NCBI RefSeq assembly: GCF_018595675.2
Contig: NZ_CP092333.1
Location: 4,922,001 to 4,986,000 of the forward strand
Source of the DNA: Flavihumibacter fluvii
GTDB taxonomy: Bacteria > Bacteroidota > Bacteroidia > Chitinophagales > Chitinophagaceae
Length of the DNA: 64,000 nt
Reading direction: 5' to 3'
Shown here piece after piece: positions 28,903-36,885 of the stretch. The stretch's first letter is position 1; every line of letters begins with the position of its first letter. The notes beneath the pieces are model-generated. The model was not told the DNA's origin. It worked only from the letters and a program-made list of their open reading frames with translations, and ran no database searches. A program made the position numbers and the translations under genes.

Positions 28903-30080
28903 AAAAACTGAAAATTATCCATGGTAAATTGATCACGCCAGCAGGAATTATTCCTGACGGAAGCGTTTTGATCACAGGTGAAACCATTAGCGCTATTAGC
29001 GACCAAGTTATTGATGCCCCGGATGCTGTTGAGATTGATGCCGGGGGTAAATATGTTTCACCAGGGTTTATAGATATACATGTTCATGGCGGTGGTGGCT
29101 ATGATTTTATGGATGCGACTGAAAGAGCTTTTTTGGCAATTGCCGAAACGCATGCACGCTATGGTACAACGGCCATGTTGCCAACCACACTCACCGGCAC
29201 CAAAGAAGATATACTGCAAACGCTCGCAGTATATGAAGAAGTACATCCAAAGAATAAATTTGGCGCCCAATTCCTGGGCATGCACCTCGAAGGTCCCTAT
29301 TTCGCTATGAACCAGCGTGGTGCACAGGACCCGCGTTATATCCGCAATCCGGATCCGGCCGAATATATTGAGATTTTATCGAAATTCTCTTGCATCAAAC
29401 GCTGGAGTGCAGCACCTGAATTGGAAGGTGCCATTGAGTTTGCGCGATATATCAAATCCAGGGGTGTTCTTCCGGCACTGGCGCATACGGATGCTGTTTA
29501 TGATGAAGTGGTCAGGGCTTTTGATAATGGATATACACTGGCAACCCATTTGTATTCTGGAATGTCGGGTGTCACCAGGAGGAATGCCTTCAGGTATGCC
29601 GGGGTGATTGAAAGCGCTTTCCTTATCGATAATATGGATGTTGAGATCATAGCAGATGGAGCACACCTGCCTGCGCCACTCCTGCAATTGATCATTAAAA
29701 TTAAAGGGATTGACCGGGTTGCCCTTATAACCGATGCCATGCGCGCTGCAGGCACTGATGCCCGTGAATCTGTGTTGGGAAATATTAAAAATGGTCTGCC
29801 TGTAATTGTTGAGGACGGGGTAGCGAAATTGCCCGATCGCACTTCGTTTGCAGGAAGCGTGGCCACAGCAGACCGCCTGGTCCGAACTATGGTCAATATC
29901 GCCGGTGTCGCATTACCCGATGCCATTAAAATGATTACCACCATACCTGCCCGTATCCTGGATGTACTTGATAGAAAAGGTGAACTCGTAAAGGGTAAGG
30001 ATGCGGATATCGTCATTTTTGATGAACTGATCAATGTTAAGATGACCATTATAAAAGGAAAAATTGTTCACGATGTTTAG
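28890..30080 (+). CDS. nagA: N-acetylglucosamine-6-phosphate deacetylase
   Basis: A 396-residue amidohydrolase that removes acetate from GlcNAc-6-P before NagB acts. Recognisable segments are PGFIDIHVHGGGGYDFMDA (the metal-site HxH), HLEGPYFA, ALAHTDAVYDE, ATHLYSGMSG and ITDAMRAAGTD (the catalytic Asp). Its start overlaps the permease 3' end by 13 bases. A second ATG six bases on (28896) is equally possible. It is cytosolic. With NagB it channels imported amino sugar into glycolysis, but a kinase gene is not part of this operon. Confidence 0.95.
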   Translation: MVMVKKLKIIHGKLITPAGIIPDGSVLITGETISAISDQVIDAPDAVEIDAGGKYVSPGFIDIHVHGGGGYDFMDATERAFLAIAETHARYGTTAMLPTTLTGTKEDILQTLAVYEEVHPKNKFGAQFLGMHLEGPYFAMNQRGAQDPRYIRNPDPAEYIEILSKFSCIKRWSAAPELEGAIEFARYIKSRGVLPALAHTDAVYDEVVRAFDNGYTLATHLYSGMSGVTRRNAFRYAGVIESAFLIDNMDVEIIADGAHLPAPLLQLIIKIKGIDRVALITDAMRAAGTDARESVLGNIKNGLPVIVEDGVAKLPDRTSFAGSVATADRLVRTMVNIAGVALPDAIKMITTIPARILDVLDRKGELVKGKDADIVIFDELINVKMTIIKGKIVHDV

Positions 30081-30261
30081 CCTGTCTTTTCCCTTGTTGC
30101 TCCGGCATACTCCCAGGCTTTCATGGACCCCAAACTAAATGATTTTTGGACGGTATCAATTTATAAAGCGCCAAAAACCAGCATAGAAAAAGCGAAGTAT
30201 CCGATACCTGTTTGAAAAAATTAATAATGGCAACGCGATAAAATTAATGAAGTAGTCCTGC

Positions 30262-31341
30262 ATGAAAGAGAAGTCAGCCGGGAACGGCGTTAAAGAAATT
30301 GCCAGGCGGGCAAAAGTTTCCATCGCCACGGTAGACCGCGTCATCCACAACCGGACCGGAGTTTCCGAAAAAACGAAAGCAAGGATTAATGACATTATAG
30401 CTGAATTGAATTACCAGCCGAATATTTTTGCCAGGCAACTGGCTTCGCGAAAAAGAATTGAATTTGCTGTTTTTATTCCGAAATTATCAGAAGCAACCAG
30501 TTACTGGAAAGCGCCGCTGGATGGTGTATTCCAGGCTGAAAAGGAACTGTTGCCATTGGGGATTTCTATTACCCGGTACCTGTTTGACCAGGATGATGTC
30601 TCTTCTTTCACCAGGCAGTCTAAATTAATTCTTCAAAAAAAACCAGCCGGGGTATTACTGGCGCCTTTGTTTATTAAAGAATCTTCCGCTTTTGTGAAAG
30701 CATGCCATGCTGCGGGTATCACCTATGTATTTATTGATTCAGATATTCCAGAGCAAGATCGACTTTGTTATATCGGACCCGAACTATTTCAAAGTGGTTA
30801 TCTCGCCGGACATTTGTTCAGGTATGGTATCACTGAAAAGGCAAAGGTACTGGTCATGAATATTTCCAAAGATATCAGCCTGTCCAGGCGATCCGAAGGC
30901 CAGCATCGGTTATCCAGGAAGGAAGGGGGATTCAGGTCCTATTTTGAAAAAAACAAACTGACGAACAGGATTATAAAACTGGATTGCCAGAAAACGGATT
31001 ATCCCAACATACGTAAGCGGTTAGCCGCAGTCCTGGCTGAGCATACCGATATCACGGCAATCTTCGTGACCAATTCAAGGGTCTCCATGGTTGCCCGTTT
31101 TATAGAGACGGAGATGAATGTGAAACCATTTCTGGTAGGATTTGATTTCACTGATTCAAATATAGACTACCTGGAAAAAGGTATTATTGATTTTGTGATC
31201 TGCGATAAACCTCAGGAACAGGGCTATCGTGGAATTATGATACTGTACCAGAACATTGTACTTGGTTTGGAAGTTGAAAAAGTTCATTATATGCCGATCG
31301 ATATCATTACCAAAGAAAATTATATGTTCTACCGCAATTGA
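30262..31341 (+). CDS. LacI-family transcriptional regulator
   Basis: A 359-residue regulator. The N-terminal helix-turn-helix reads VKEIARRAKVSIATVDRVIH, with the hinge helix near NIFARQLASRK. The rest is a periplasmic-binding-protein-like ligand domain (VFIPKLSEATSYWKAPLDGV and FDFTDSNIDYLEKGIIDFVI). It follows nagA after 181 bases, with no strong terminator seen between them. It is the obvious candidate to bind the CG-centred palindrome at 24087 and control the esterase-GH109-nagB-permease-nagA operon. Confidence 0.9.
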   Translation: MKEKSAGNGVKEIARRAKVSIATVDRVIHNRTGVSEKTKARINDIIAELNYQPNIFARQLASRKRIEFAVFIPKLSEATSYWKAPLDGVFQAEKELLPLGISITRYLFDQDDVSSFTRQSKLILQKKPAGVLLAPLFIKESSAFVKACHAAGITYVFIDSDIPEQDRLCYIGPELFQSGYLAGHLFRYGITEKAKVLVMNISKDISLSRRSEGQHRLSRKEGGFRSYFEKNKLTNRIIKLDCQKTDYPNIRKRLAAVLAEHTDITAIFVTNSRVSMVARFIETEMNVKPFLVGFDFTDSNIDYLEKGIIDFVICDKPQEQGYRGIMILYQNIVLGLEVEKVHYMPIDIITKENYMFYRN

Positions 31342-31378
31342 ATCGGCTGGTCTCCTGGTTACTTTAACATTTTACAAA

Positions 31379-31409
31379 TTGTGTTTTCGGCTGCCCTGTA
31401 TTAATTTTG
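31379..31409 (+). promoter_or_regulatory. Bacteroidota-type promoter of small exported protein gene
   Basis: TTG (31379-31381) and TAATTTTG (31402-31409, an exact TAnnTTTG) are 20 bases apart. The box ends five bases before the ATG at 31415. Confidence 0.5.
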
Positions 31410-31414
31410 CAGGT

Positions 31415-31759
31415 ATGAAAAAACAGTTATTTGTTGGCTTCATGACACTGGTTTACCTGGTCTTCTGTTGCTCAGGGTTCAGTTACATGCACGTCGACAT
31501 GCAACAGGAGACTGTTCATTTCACACACCAGGACGGGCATTCCGATGAATACCATAGCAAGGTTCCCGGCAAAGCAGCTATTAAGGCATTTTTTGCTAAA
31601 TCCTTAGCGAAGGGTAAAATATCCTCAACTGCATCATACTTCCAATTTGAAACCATTGCTGCACCGGATGCATCTTTGGGGCGCTATGGTATAAATAACA
31701 CGCACAATTTCCCCGTAAAAGAGGAGCGTTACCTGCACCATTGCACTTTCTTACTATAG
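31415..31759 (+). CDS. Small exported hypothetical protein
   Basis: A 114-residue protein with a signal peptide (MKKQLFVGFMTLVYLVFCCSG) and a histidine-rich segment just after it (HFTHQDGHSDEYHS). No family is recognised. The ATG at 31415 is chosen because a matching -33/-7 promoter sits directly upstream and the signal peptide begins there; the frame is open about 50 codons further upstream, overlapping the LacI gene. The His-rich stretch might bind metal, which is inference. Confidence 0.6.
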   Translation: MKKQLFVGFMTLVYLVFCCSGFSYMHVDMQQETVHFTHQDGHSDEYHSKVPGKAAIKAFFAKSLAKGKISSTASYFQFETIAAPDASLGRYGINNTHNFPVKEERYLHHCTFLL

Positions 31760-31837
31760 ACTGAATTGAAGGTTATTTTTTAATGGATCGGTAATGCCGG
31801 TCAGGTCACGCTATTCTTCAATATCAATTCAGTCAAA

Positions 31838-32158
31838 ATGAAAAAGTATTTGTTTGCCCTGTTTTTCATGTCTTTTTATATCATCAATGATAGTGTAGGT
31901 CAGGATATTGGTCCTGCGAAAGGATACTATTCCATCCATGGTAAAAAAGAACAACTTAGTTCCGTAAAGAATCCGGTGCATCTTAATTCGCAGGAAGGTA
32001 AATACCCCGCTATTCAGAAAGGCTATTATTCTATAACAGGAAATGCACAAAAACTTCCTGAGGAAACAAGGATATATCTTCAGCCGGCCAAGCTGGTAGC
32101 GCCTAAAGGTTACTATTCAATGCCGCACAAGGCTGATTCCGGATACAGGAAAAACTAA
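31838..32158 (+). CDS. Small secreted protein with three KGYYS repeats
   Basis: A 106-residue protein with a signal peptide (MKKYLFALFFMSFYIINDSVG). The mature part carries KGYYS three times, at residues 28, 61 and 90, followed by I-HG, I-TG and M-PH. The spacing of about 30 residues suggests a short structural repeat. No named family is recognised. It follows the other small exported protein by 78 bases on the same strand and may share its transcript. Confidence 0.65.
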   Translation: MKKYLFALFFMSFYIINDSVGQDIGPAKGYYSIHGKKEQLSSVKNPVHLNSQEGKYPAIQKGYYSITGNAQKLPEETRIYLQPAKLVAPKGYYSMPHKADSGYRKN

Positions 32159-32209
32159 AAAAATAAAAGGAAGGTCGTACCTTAAGCCATTACATTAAAA
32201 TAGTTTAAG

Positions 32210-34102
32210 ATGAGACCTTTCTTTTGTATATGCTTCCTTCTTCTCGGTATAAGTACTTTTGCGCAGGAAATAGATTCAACCTGGTTCGCGCAACACTATA
32301 GCAAGAAAGAAATCTATATCACCATGCGTGACGGCGTAAAGCTGTTCACGTCGGTCTATATTCCTGTTTCCGCGGCAGAAAAGCACCCGATCCTCATGGA
32401 AAGGACACCCTATTCCTGCGCACCTTATGGATCTGGTCAGTTCAAAGCATATTGGGGCAGCTACCTGAAAGAGTATTGTAAGGAAGGATATATACTGGTT
32501 ACCCAGGATGTACGGGGAAGGTGGATGAGTGAAGGTGTTTTTGAGAATGTCCGGCCATTTAATGCCAATAAAAAGGGAAAAGAAATTGATGAATCCAGTG
32601 ACACCTATGATACCATCGACTGGCTGGTGAAAAACATTTCCAACAACAATGGAAAGGTTGGTGTCTTCGGGATTTCTTATCCGGGTTTTTATTCTACCAT
32701 GGCCGCAGCAAGCAATCATCCGGCATTGGTTGCTGTTAGTCCGCAGGCACCAGTCACAAACTGGTTCATTGGCGATGACTTCCACCATAACGGCGCATTT
32801 TTCCAGTTGGACGCTTTTGGATTTTACTCCGCACTGGGTGGCGGATTCGGTGTTCCGCATCCAAAACCTGTTTCTGTTGCACCTGATCCATTGCCATATC
32901 CTGATTATGATAATTATTCTTTTTTCCTGGAGACAGGTTCACTGAAAAACCTGACCAGGTACATGGGTGACAGTATTGCTTTCTGGAAGGACCTGATGAG
33001 CCATCCCAATTACGATGCATTCTGGAAAGCCCGCGATGCGCGGAATGCTACCAAGAATTTGAAGCCGGCCATGTTATGGGTTGGCGGATTGTTTGATGCC
33101 GAAGATACCTGGGGTGCTTTTAATGCATATAAAGCAGCAGAAGCCAATAATCCGGGTAAATCCTTCAATAAAATTGTGGAAGGCCCCTGGTACCATGTAC
33201 AGTGGGCAAACCAGGATGGCACCCACCATGGCAATATCCAGTTCGGATCCAATACCAGTGAATATTACCAGCAGAATTTCGAGGTACCATTCTTTAATTA
33301 TTTTTTGAAAGGCAAGGGCGATATTGCTAAAATAGCTGAAGCCAATATCTTTTTTACCGGCGCCAACGAATGGAGAAATTTTGAGCAATGGCCACCTGCA
33401 GATGCAAAGCCAACCACAATGTACCTGCAGTCGGATGGAAAGTTGTCGGCGCAGCAACCTGCCGCGGGTAATGGTTTTACCGGATACACCAGTGATCCTG
33501 CAAAGCCTGTGCCTTATGAAGAAGATGTACATTTTACACGCACCAGGAAATACATGACCAATGACCAGCGCTTCGCTGCCCGTCGACCCGATGTATTGGT
33601 CTTTGAGACGGAACTGCTGGACCATGATGTTACTGTTGCTGGTCCGGTCATTGCAGATTTACGCACCAGTATTTCAACTACAGATGCGGATTTTGTGGTG
33701 AAGGTCATTGATGTTTTCCCGAACGATATGGGGTACAATGCGATAAATATTTATGCTAATGAGGATGCCGTATTACCATACCCCATGGGTGGTTACCAGA
33801 TGCTGGTAAGAGGTGAGATCTTCAGGGGACGTTTCAGGAACAGCCTTGAAACGCCCGCGCCATTTACACCCGGTAAAATAGAAACCGTAAAATTTGAATT
33901 GCCCGATATCGCCCATACCTTTAAGAAAGGGCATCGTATTATGGTGCAGGTACAAAGCAGCTGGTTCCCTTTGGTGGACCGCAACCCGCAGCAATTTGTA
34001 GATATTTATCATTGTGATGAGAAGGATTTCATTAAAAGTGATATCAGGATTTTTCATAGTAAAGACAATGCTTCATCCATCATTTTGCCAGTAATTAAGT
34101 AA
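32210..34102 (+). CDS. CocE/NonD-family (S15-like) secreted hydrolase
   Basis: A 630-residue protein with a signal peptide ending near STFAQ (residue 19). The alpha/beta-hydrolase nucleophile is S156 in FGISYPGFYS; the preceding QDVRGRWMSEG is the conserved oxyanion/tyrosine region of the CocE/X-Pro-dipeptidyl-peptidase group. The C-terminal third is the jelly-roll domain of this family (LVRGEIFRGRFRNSLE and FKKGHRIMVQVQSSWFP). Members cleave acyl esters, beta-lactam side chains or X-Pro peptides, and the true substrate cannot be read from sequence. It stands alone, followed by a decayed gene. Confidence 0.88.
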   Translation: MRPFFCICFLLLGISTFAQEIDSTWFAQHYSKKEIYITMRDGVKLFTSVYIPVSAAEKHPILMERTPYSCAPYGSGQFKAYWGSYLKEYCKEGYILVTQDVRGRWMSEGVFENVRPFNANKKGKEIDESSDTYDTIDWLVKNISNNNGKVGVFGISYPGFYSTMAAASNHPALVAVSPQAPVTNWFIGDDFHHNGAFFQLDAFGFYSALGGGFGVPHPKPVSVAPDPLPYPDYDNYSFFLETGSLKNLTRYMGDSIAFWKDLMSHPNYDAFWKARDARNATKNLKPAMLWVGGLFDAEDTWGAFNAYKAAEANNPGKSFNKIVEGPWYHVQWANQDGTHHGNIQFGSNTSEYYQQNFEVPFFNYFLKGKGDIAKIAEANIFFTGANEWRNFEQWPPADAKPTTMYLQSDGKLSAQQPAAGNGFTGYTSDPAKPVPYEEDVHFTRTRKYMTNDQRFAARRPDVLVFETELLDHDVTVAGPVIADLRTSISTTDADFVVKVIDVFPNDMGYNAINIYANEDAVLPYPMGGYQMLVRGEIFRGRFRNSLETPAPFTPGKIETVKFELPDIAHTFKKGHRIMVQVQSSWFPLVDRNPQQFVDIYHCDEKDFIKSDIRIFHSKDNASSIILPVIK

Positions 34103-34127
34103 CCTGATTGTAGTGTAATCTCCAGTC

Positions 34128-34522
34128 ATGAAATCAACAGGATTAATTATTGGGGGCGGATTTCTGTGAGCCGGTAAGAGCGCCTTGTTCAAAAACTGAA
34201 TAGCAATGTGGCCGAAGCGGGTGGTTGCCATTAGTGCAAAGCAAGGAACATGAATCACATCCTGGCTGGAATTGCCTGGAAATAAAGAAGTCCCTGTTTG
34301 CAGATTATTGAATTGGACTATGACTTCCGCGCAGAATGGGAGAATTGTGCTGAACTGACCATAAATGCAAGGGTGGAATCAGATTCCGACATCCTATAAA
34401 AATTAGTGAAGGAAAGCCTGGAAGCATCGGCCGGACAAGCTATTTCTATGGAAATTAAAACTTGGCAGAGTCTGCATCCTGGCTATCCCGCACCAACATT
34501 TCGATATACATCAGGTGTTTAA
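34128..34522 (+). pseudogene. CobW/COG0523-type GTPase, decayed
   Basis: An ATG at 34128 opens MKSTGLIIGGGFL, then TGA, then AGKSALF: a CobW-like Walker A with a stop where GGA (Gly) would be expected. A frame change gives KLNSNVAEAGGC, like the GGCFCC neighbourhood of the family. The 3' part reads in one frame with one internal stop: AELTINARVESDSDIL, stop, KLVKESLEASAGQAISMEI, then TWQSLHPGYPAPTFRYTSG, which resembles the closing part of COG0523 proteins. At 395 bp it is about a third of the normal length, so most of the GTPase core is deleted. The family call is from pattern memory. Confidence 0.55.
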
Positions 34523-34537
34523 GCTGGAGCTTATTAT

Positions 34538-35203
34538 CTATTGTTTTGCATCATCATTCTCGCTTACTTTAGCTAACGGACGCTTAACCGCATTGATGGA
34601 AGCAAATTTTACTTTTAGTTTTGCGATCTTTAAATTGTCAGAACTTGCCAGGTCTTTTTCTATTTCATTTTTCCTGGTATCCAATGCTTCGTACAATACT
34701 TTTATTTCATCCCAATCTTCGCGGCTGTAGTTATTCTGGTTTTCTTTTACGGTTGAAACAAAGCGGTCATAAACAGGTAAGGCATTATTCGCCGTTACAA
34801 AATTGAACTGCATATCTGAACCGATTTTATAATCACCAAATAATGCGGTGCGCAGTTTCATTTTGAAGTCTTTGGCTTCTTCCTTTGCTTTTGCTTCACT
34901 GATATGTGTTTCATAATCATCTTTCAGGCTGTTATAATCTGCCTTTGTTGTTTCCAGTTTCTTATTAACATCATCGGACAGTTTCTCGCCGGCAGTCTCC
35001 ACCCTGGCGATCGTATTGTTGTATTCAGTTTTGATCTTGTCCCAGTTATCTTCTGTATACACCGGAGTGGCGACTTTAATTGAGTCAAAATATTCACCTA
35101 ATTGGGTGAGTTCTCTGTCAGCCGTTTTGTCAGCCTGCGATCCGCAGGAAGTAATGATGGCGCAGGTAAGTAACATTCCTGCGATGATTTGTACATGTTT
35201 CAT
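34538..35203 (-). CDS. Hypothetical lipoprotein, coiled-coil
   Basis: A 221-residue protein with a lipoprotein signal (MKHVQIIAGMLLTCAIITSC); the lipid-bearing cysteine is residue 20. The mature part is charged and helical, with long Lys/Glu/Asp-rich segments (EEAKDFKMKLRTALFGDYKI) and YTEDNWDKIKTEYN echoed later as YSREDWDEIKVLYE. I start it at the ATG at 35203, where the lipoprotein signal begins, not at the ATG nine codons upstream. No family is recognised. It is divergent from the PorT-like gene at 35428. Confidence 0.75.
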   Translation of the reverse strand: MKHVQIIAGMLLTCAIITSCGSQADKTADRELTQLGEYFDSIKVATPVYTEDNWDKIKTEYNNTIARVETAGEKLSDDVNKKLETTKADYNSLKDDYETHISEAKAKEEAKDFKMKLRTALFGDYKIGSDMQFNFVTANNALPVYDRFVSTVKENQNNYSREDWDEIKVLYEALDTRKNEIEKDLASSDNLKIAKLKVKFASINAVKRPLAKVSENDDAKQ

Positions 35204-35284
35204 ATGTATAGTTTTTTGATGTTGTTTCATACACCTGCTAAAAAATGGTGCCAGTTGAAATCACCCCTTATTATCATTCCTGCC

Positions 35285-35383
35285 AATTGCTTTCAGCAAT
35301 ACCGGGGAATAAAATCCCCGATCCATGCCATCGCCTGCTATTGGTTGAAAATGGTTTGCTGCCACCATCCTGAATTAGGATGG
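35285..35383 (+). other. Three consecutive stem-loops in an intergenic leader
   Basis: Three short inverted repeats follow each other upstream of the barrel gene: ATTGC/GCAAT (35286-35300), CGGGGA/TCCCCG (35303-35320) and CCATCCT/AGGATGG (35365-35383). None is followed by a T-run in the plus direction. They may form a structured 5' leader for the gene at 35428 or a regulator site between divergent genes. Confidence 0.35.
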
Positions 35384-35427
35384 CACGGAAATTTAATTAT
35401 CCGGGTATGAGTATAAAATTTCGAACT

Positions 35428-36069
35428 ATGAAACAGTTTATTGTTAGTGCCGGATTATTAGTTACAATCCTGATTTGTTCAATCCAGCTTAAAGCACAGG
35501 ATAATATGTCGCTGGGGCCCATTGCCGGATTTGGCCATTCCTGGATCAGTGGTGGAGATAATAAGTACCAGCCCTCTGGAAATGTTGGATTAACCTTTAC
35601 CTACAGTCCAATAGCCCATTTAGGTTTAGGTGCCGACCTTCTGTACAGCATCGAGGGTGGCAAGCGCCAGTCGGGGGCCAATAATATTATTACCCGGGCG
35701 GATTATATACGTGTCCCACTGAAAGTGAAATACTTTTTTGGGCAATATGGTGATCGCCTTCGCCCTAAAATCGAGATCGGACCATCCTTTGGCTTCCTGG
35801 TTGGCGGGCACCAGGTCGTTGAAACAGTTGATAAGGGAGAACAGCTTTCCCGTTCCAATACAAAGGATATCGCTAATGGATTTGATGTAGGTATCACAGC
35901 AGGGGCTGGCCTGAATTACCGCCTGATGCAAGGCACATGGTTGCTGGCCGATATATCCTATTACCATGGACTTACCAATATTTACCAGAATTCAGCCCTG
36001 GATGGCAGGAACAGGAATATCGGATTCAACCTGGGTGTTGCGTTTGGTATCGGCAAGGCGGTGAAGTGA
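35428..36069 (+). CDS. Outer-membrane beta-barrel protein (PorT-like)
   Basis: A 213-residue protein with a signal peptide (MKQFIVSAGLLVTILICSIQ, cleavage near KAQDN) and alternating amphipathic strands (GLTFTYSPIAHLGLGADLLY, then YIRVPLKVKYFF and GNRNIGF-type closing strands), typical of the small PorT-like barrels of Bacteroidota. The ATG at 35428 was chosen over upstream ATGs because the signal peptide begins there. A decayed relative lies at 9989. The OmpA-like gene follows 40 bases downstream. The ligand and role are unknown. Confidence 0.82.
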   Translation: MKQFIVSAGLLVTILICSIQLKAQDNMSLGPIAGFGHSWISGGDNKYQPSGNVGLTFTYSPIAHLGLGADLLYSIEGGKRQSGANNIITRADYIRVPLKVKYFFGQYGDRLRPKIEIGPSFGFLVGGHQVVETVDKGEQLSRSNTKDIANGFDVGITAGAGLNYRLMQGTWLLADISYYHGLTNIYQNSALDGRNRNIGFNLGVAFGIGKAVK

Positions 36070-36109
36070 TTACCGGAATGAATAACATATTGACAAATAA
36101 AAAGAAGCT

Positions 36110-36781
36110 ATGCAAATAAATATCAGGATGATGCTCATTGGAGCATCTGTAATTAGTATCGGGTTTGGTGCCTGTAAAACAATGAATAACACCAAGAAGG
36201 GCGTCCTTATTGGCGCAGGTGCCGGTGGCGTTGTAGGTGCTGGGGTTGGCAAAGCCGCAGGTAACACAGCTGTTGGCGCCATCGTTGGTGCGGCTGTTGG
36301 CGGAGTGACTGGCGGCATAATTGGCCGCAATATGGATAAGCAGGCGAAGGAAATGGAAAGTATACCAGGTGCAAAGGTTGAACGTGTTGGGGAAGGTATT
36401 AATGTAACATTTGATTCAGGCGTGCTATTTCCAACCGATGGATCATCTGTCTCATCAGGTGCGCAGGGCAAACTGGATGAACTCGCAACCATTCTTGCAA
36501 AATACCCTGATACCTATGTTTTGGTAGAAGGGCATACTGATGCTACCGGAACCAGGTCGTATAATAAAAAACTTTCCCATAAAAGGGCTGCATCGGTAAG
36601 TGAATACCTGAAAGAACGTAATATAAAAGATAGCCGCGTAAGGTCTGCCTGGTACGGAGAGGACCAGCCTAAATATCCGAATGATACGGATGCTAATATG
36701 GCCCAGAACAGGCGGGTTGAATTTGCGATCTATGCGAATGAAGAAGGCGTAAGGAAAGCGAAAGAGGCCGCTGGTTCATAA
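36110..36781 (+). CDS. OmpA-family lipoprotein with glycine zipper
   Basis: A 223-residue envelope protein. The lipobox cysteine is near residue 22 (GFGACKTM). A glycine-zipper stretch (GAGAGGVVGAGVGKAAGN) covers about residues 36-75. The C-terminal half is an OmpA peptidoglycan-binding domain with YVLVEGHTDATG and the closing NRRVEFAI motif. The architecture matches YiaD-type proteins that tether the outer membrane to murein. It is on the same strand as the PorT-like gene and probably co-transcribed with it. Confidence 0.92.
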   Translation: MQINIRMMLIGASVISIGFGACKTMNNTKKGVLIGAGAGGVVGAGVGKAAGNTAVGAIVGAAVGGVTGGIIGRNMDKQAKEMESIPGAKVERVGEGINVTFDSGVLFPTDGSSVSSGAQGKLDELATILAKYPDTYVLVEGHTDATGTRSYNKKLSHKRAASVSEYLKERNIKDSRVRSAWYGEDQPKYPNDTDANMAQNRRVEFAIYANEEGVRKAKEAAGS

Positions 36782-36796
36782 CTATTTGGTGATTGC

Positions 36797-36876
36797 TTAA
36801 TGGCGGGTAATAAAATGGTTTGCAAACCTGTTTTTTTTGGGTAAGTTGTACATTAATTAAAATTACCCGCCATTAA
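36797..36876 (+). promoter_or_regulatory. 15-bp inverted repeat enclosing a palindrome upstream of the permease-kinase pair
   Basis: TTAATGGCGGGTAAT (36797-36811) and ATTACCCGCCATTAA (36862-36876) are perfect reverse complements. The 50 bases between them begin with the perfect palindrome GGTTTGCAAACC (36817-36828) and then TGTTTTTTTTGGG. The right arm ends nine bases before the permease ATG, so a folded transcript could hide its ribosome-binding region. The palindrome plus T-run could alternatively end the OmpA transcript. Confidence 0.55.
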
Positions 36877-36885
36877 TAACCAGAA

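Noticed and set aside
29498-30049. Minus-strand 183-codon frame inside nagA
   Set aside because: Antisense shadow; Ser/Arg/Ile-rich composition with no motif.
30128-30147. CCAAA and TTTGG arms upstream of the LacI gene as an operator
   Set aside because: Only five matching bases per arm and no resemblance to the strong palindrome at 24087, so it is near chance in AT-rich DNA.
32276-32860. Minus-strand 194-codon frame inside the CocE hydrolase gene
   Set aside because: Antisense shadow with cysteine and arginine bias; nothing supports translation.
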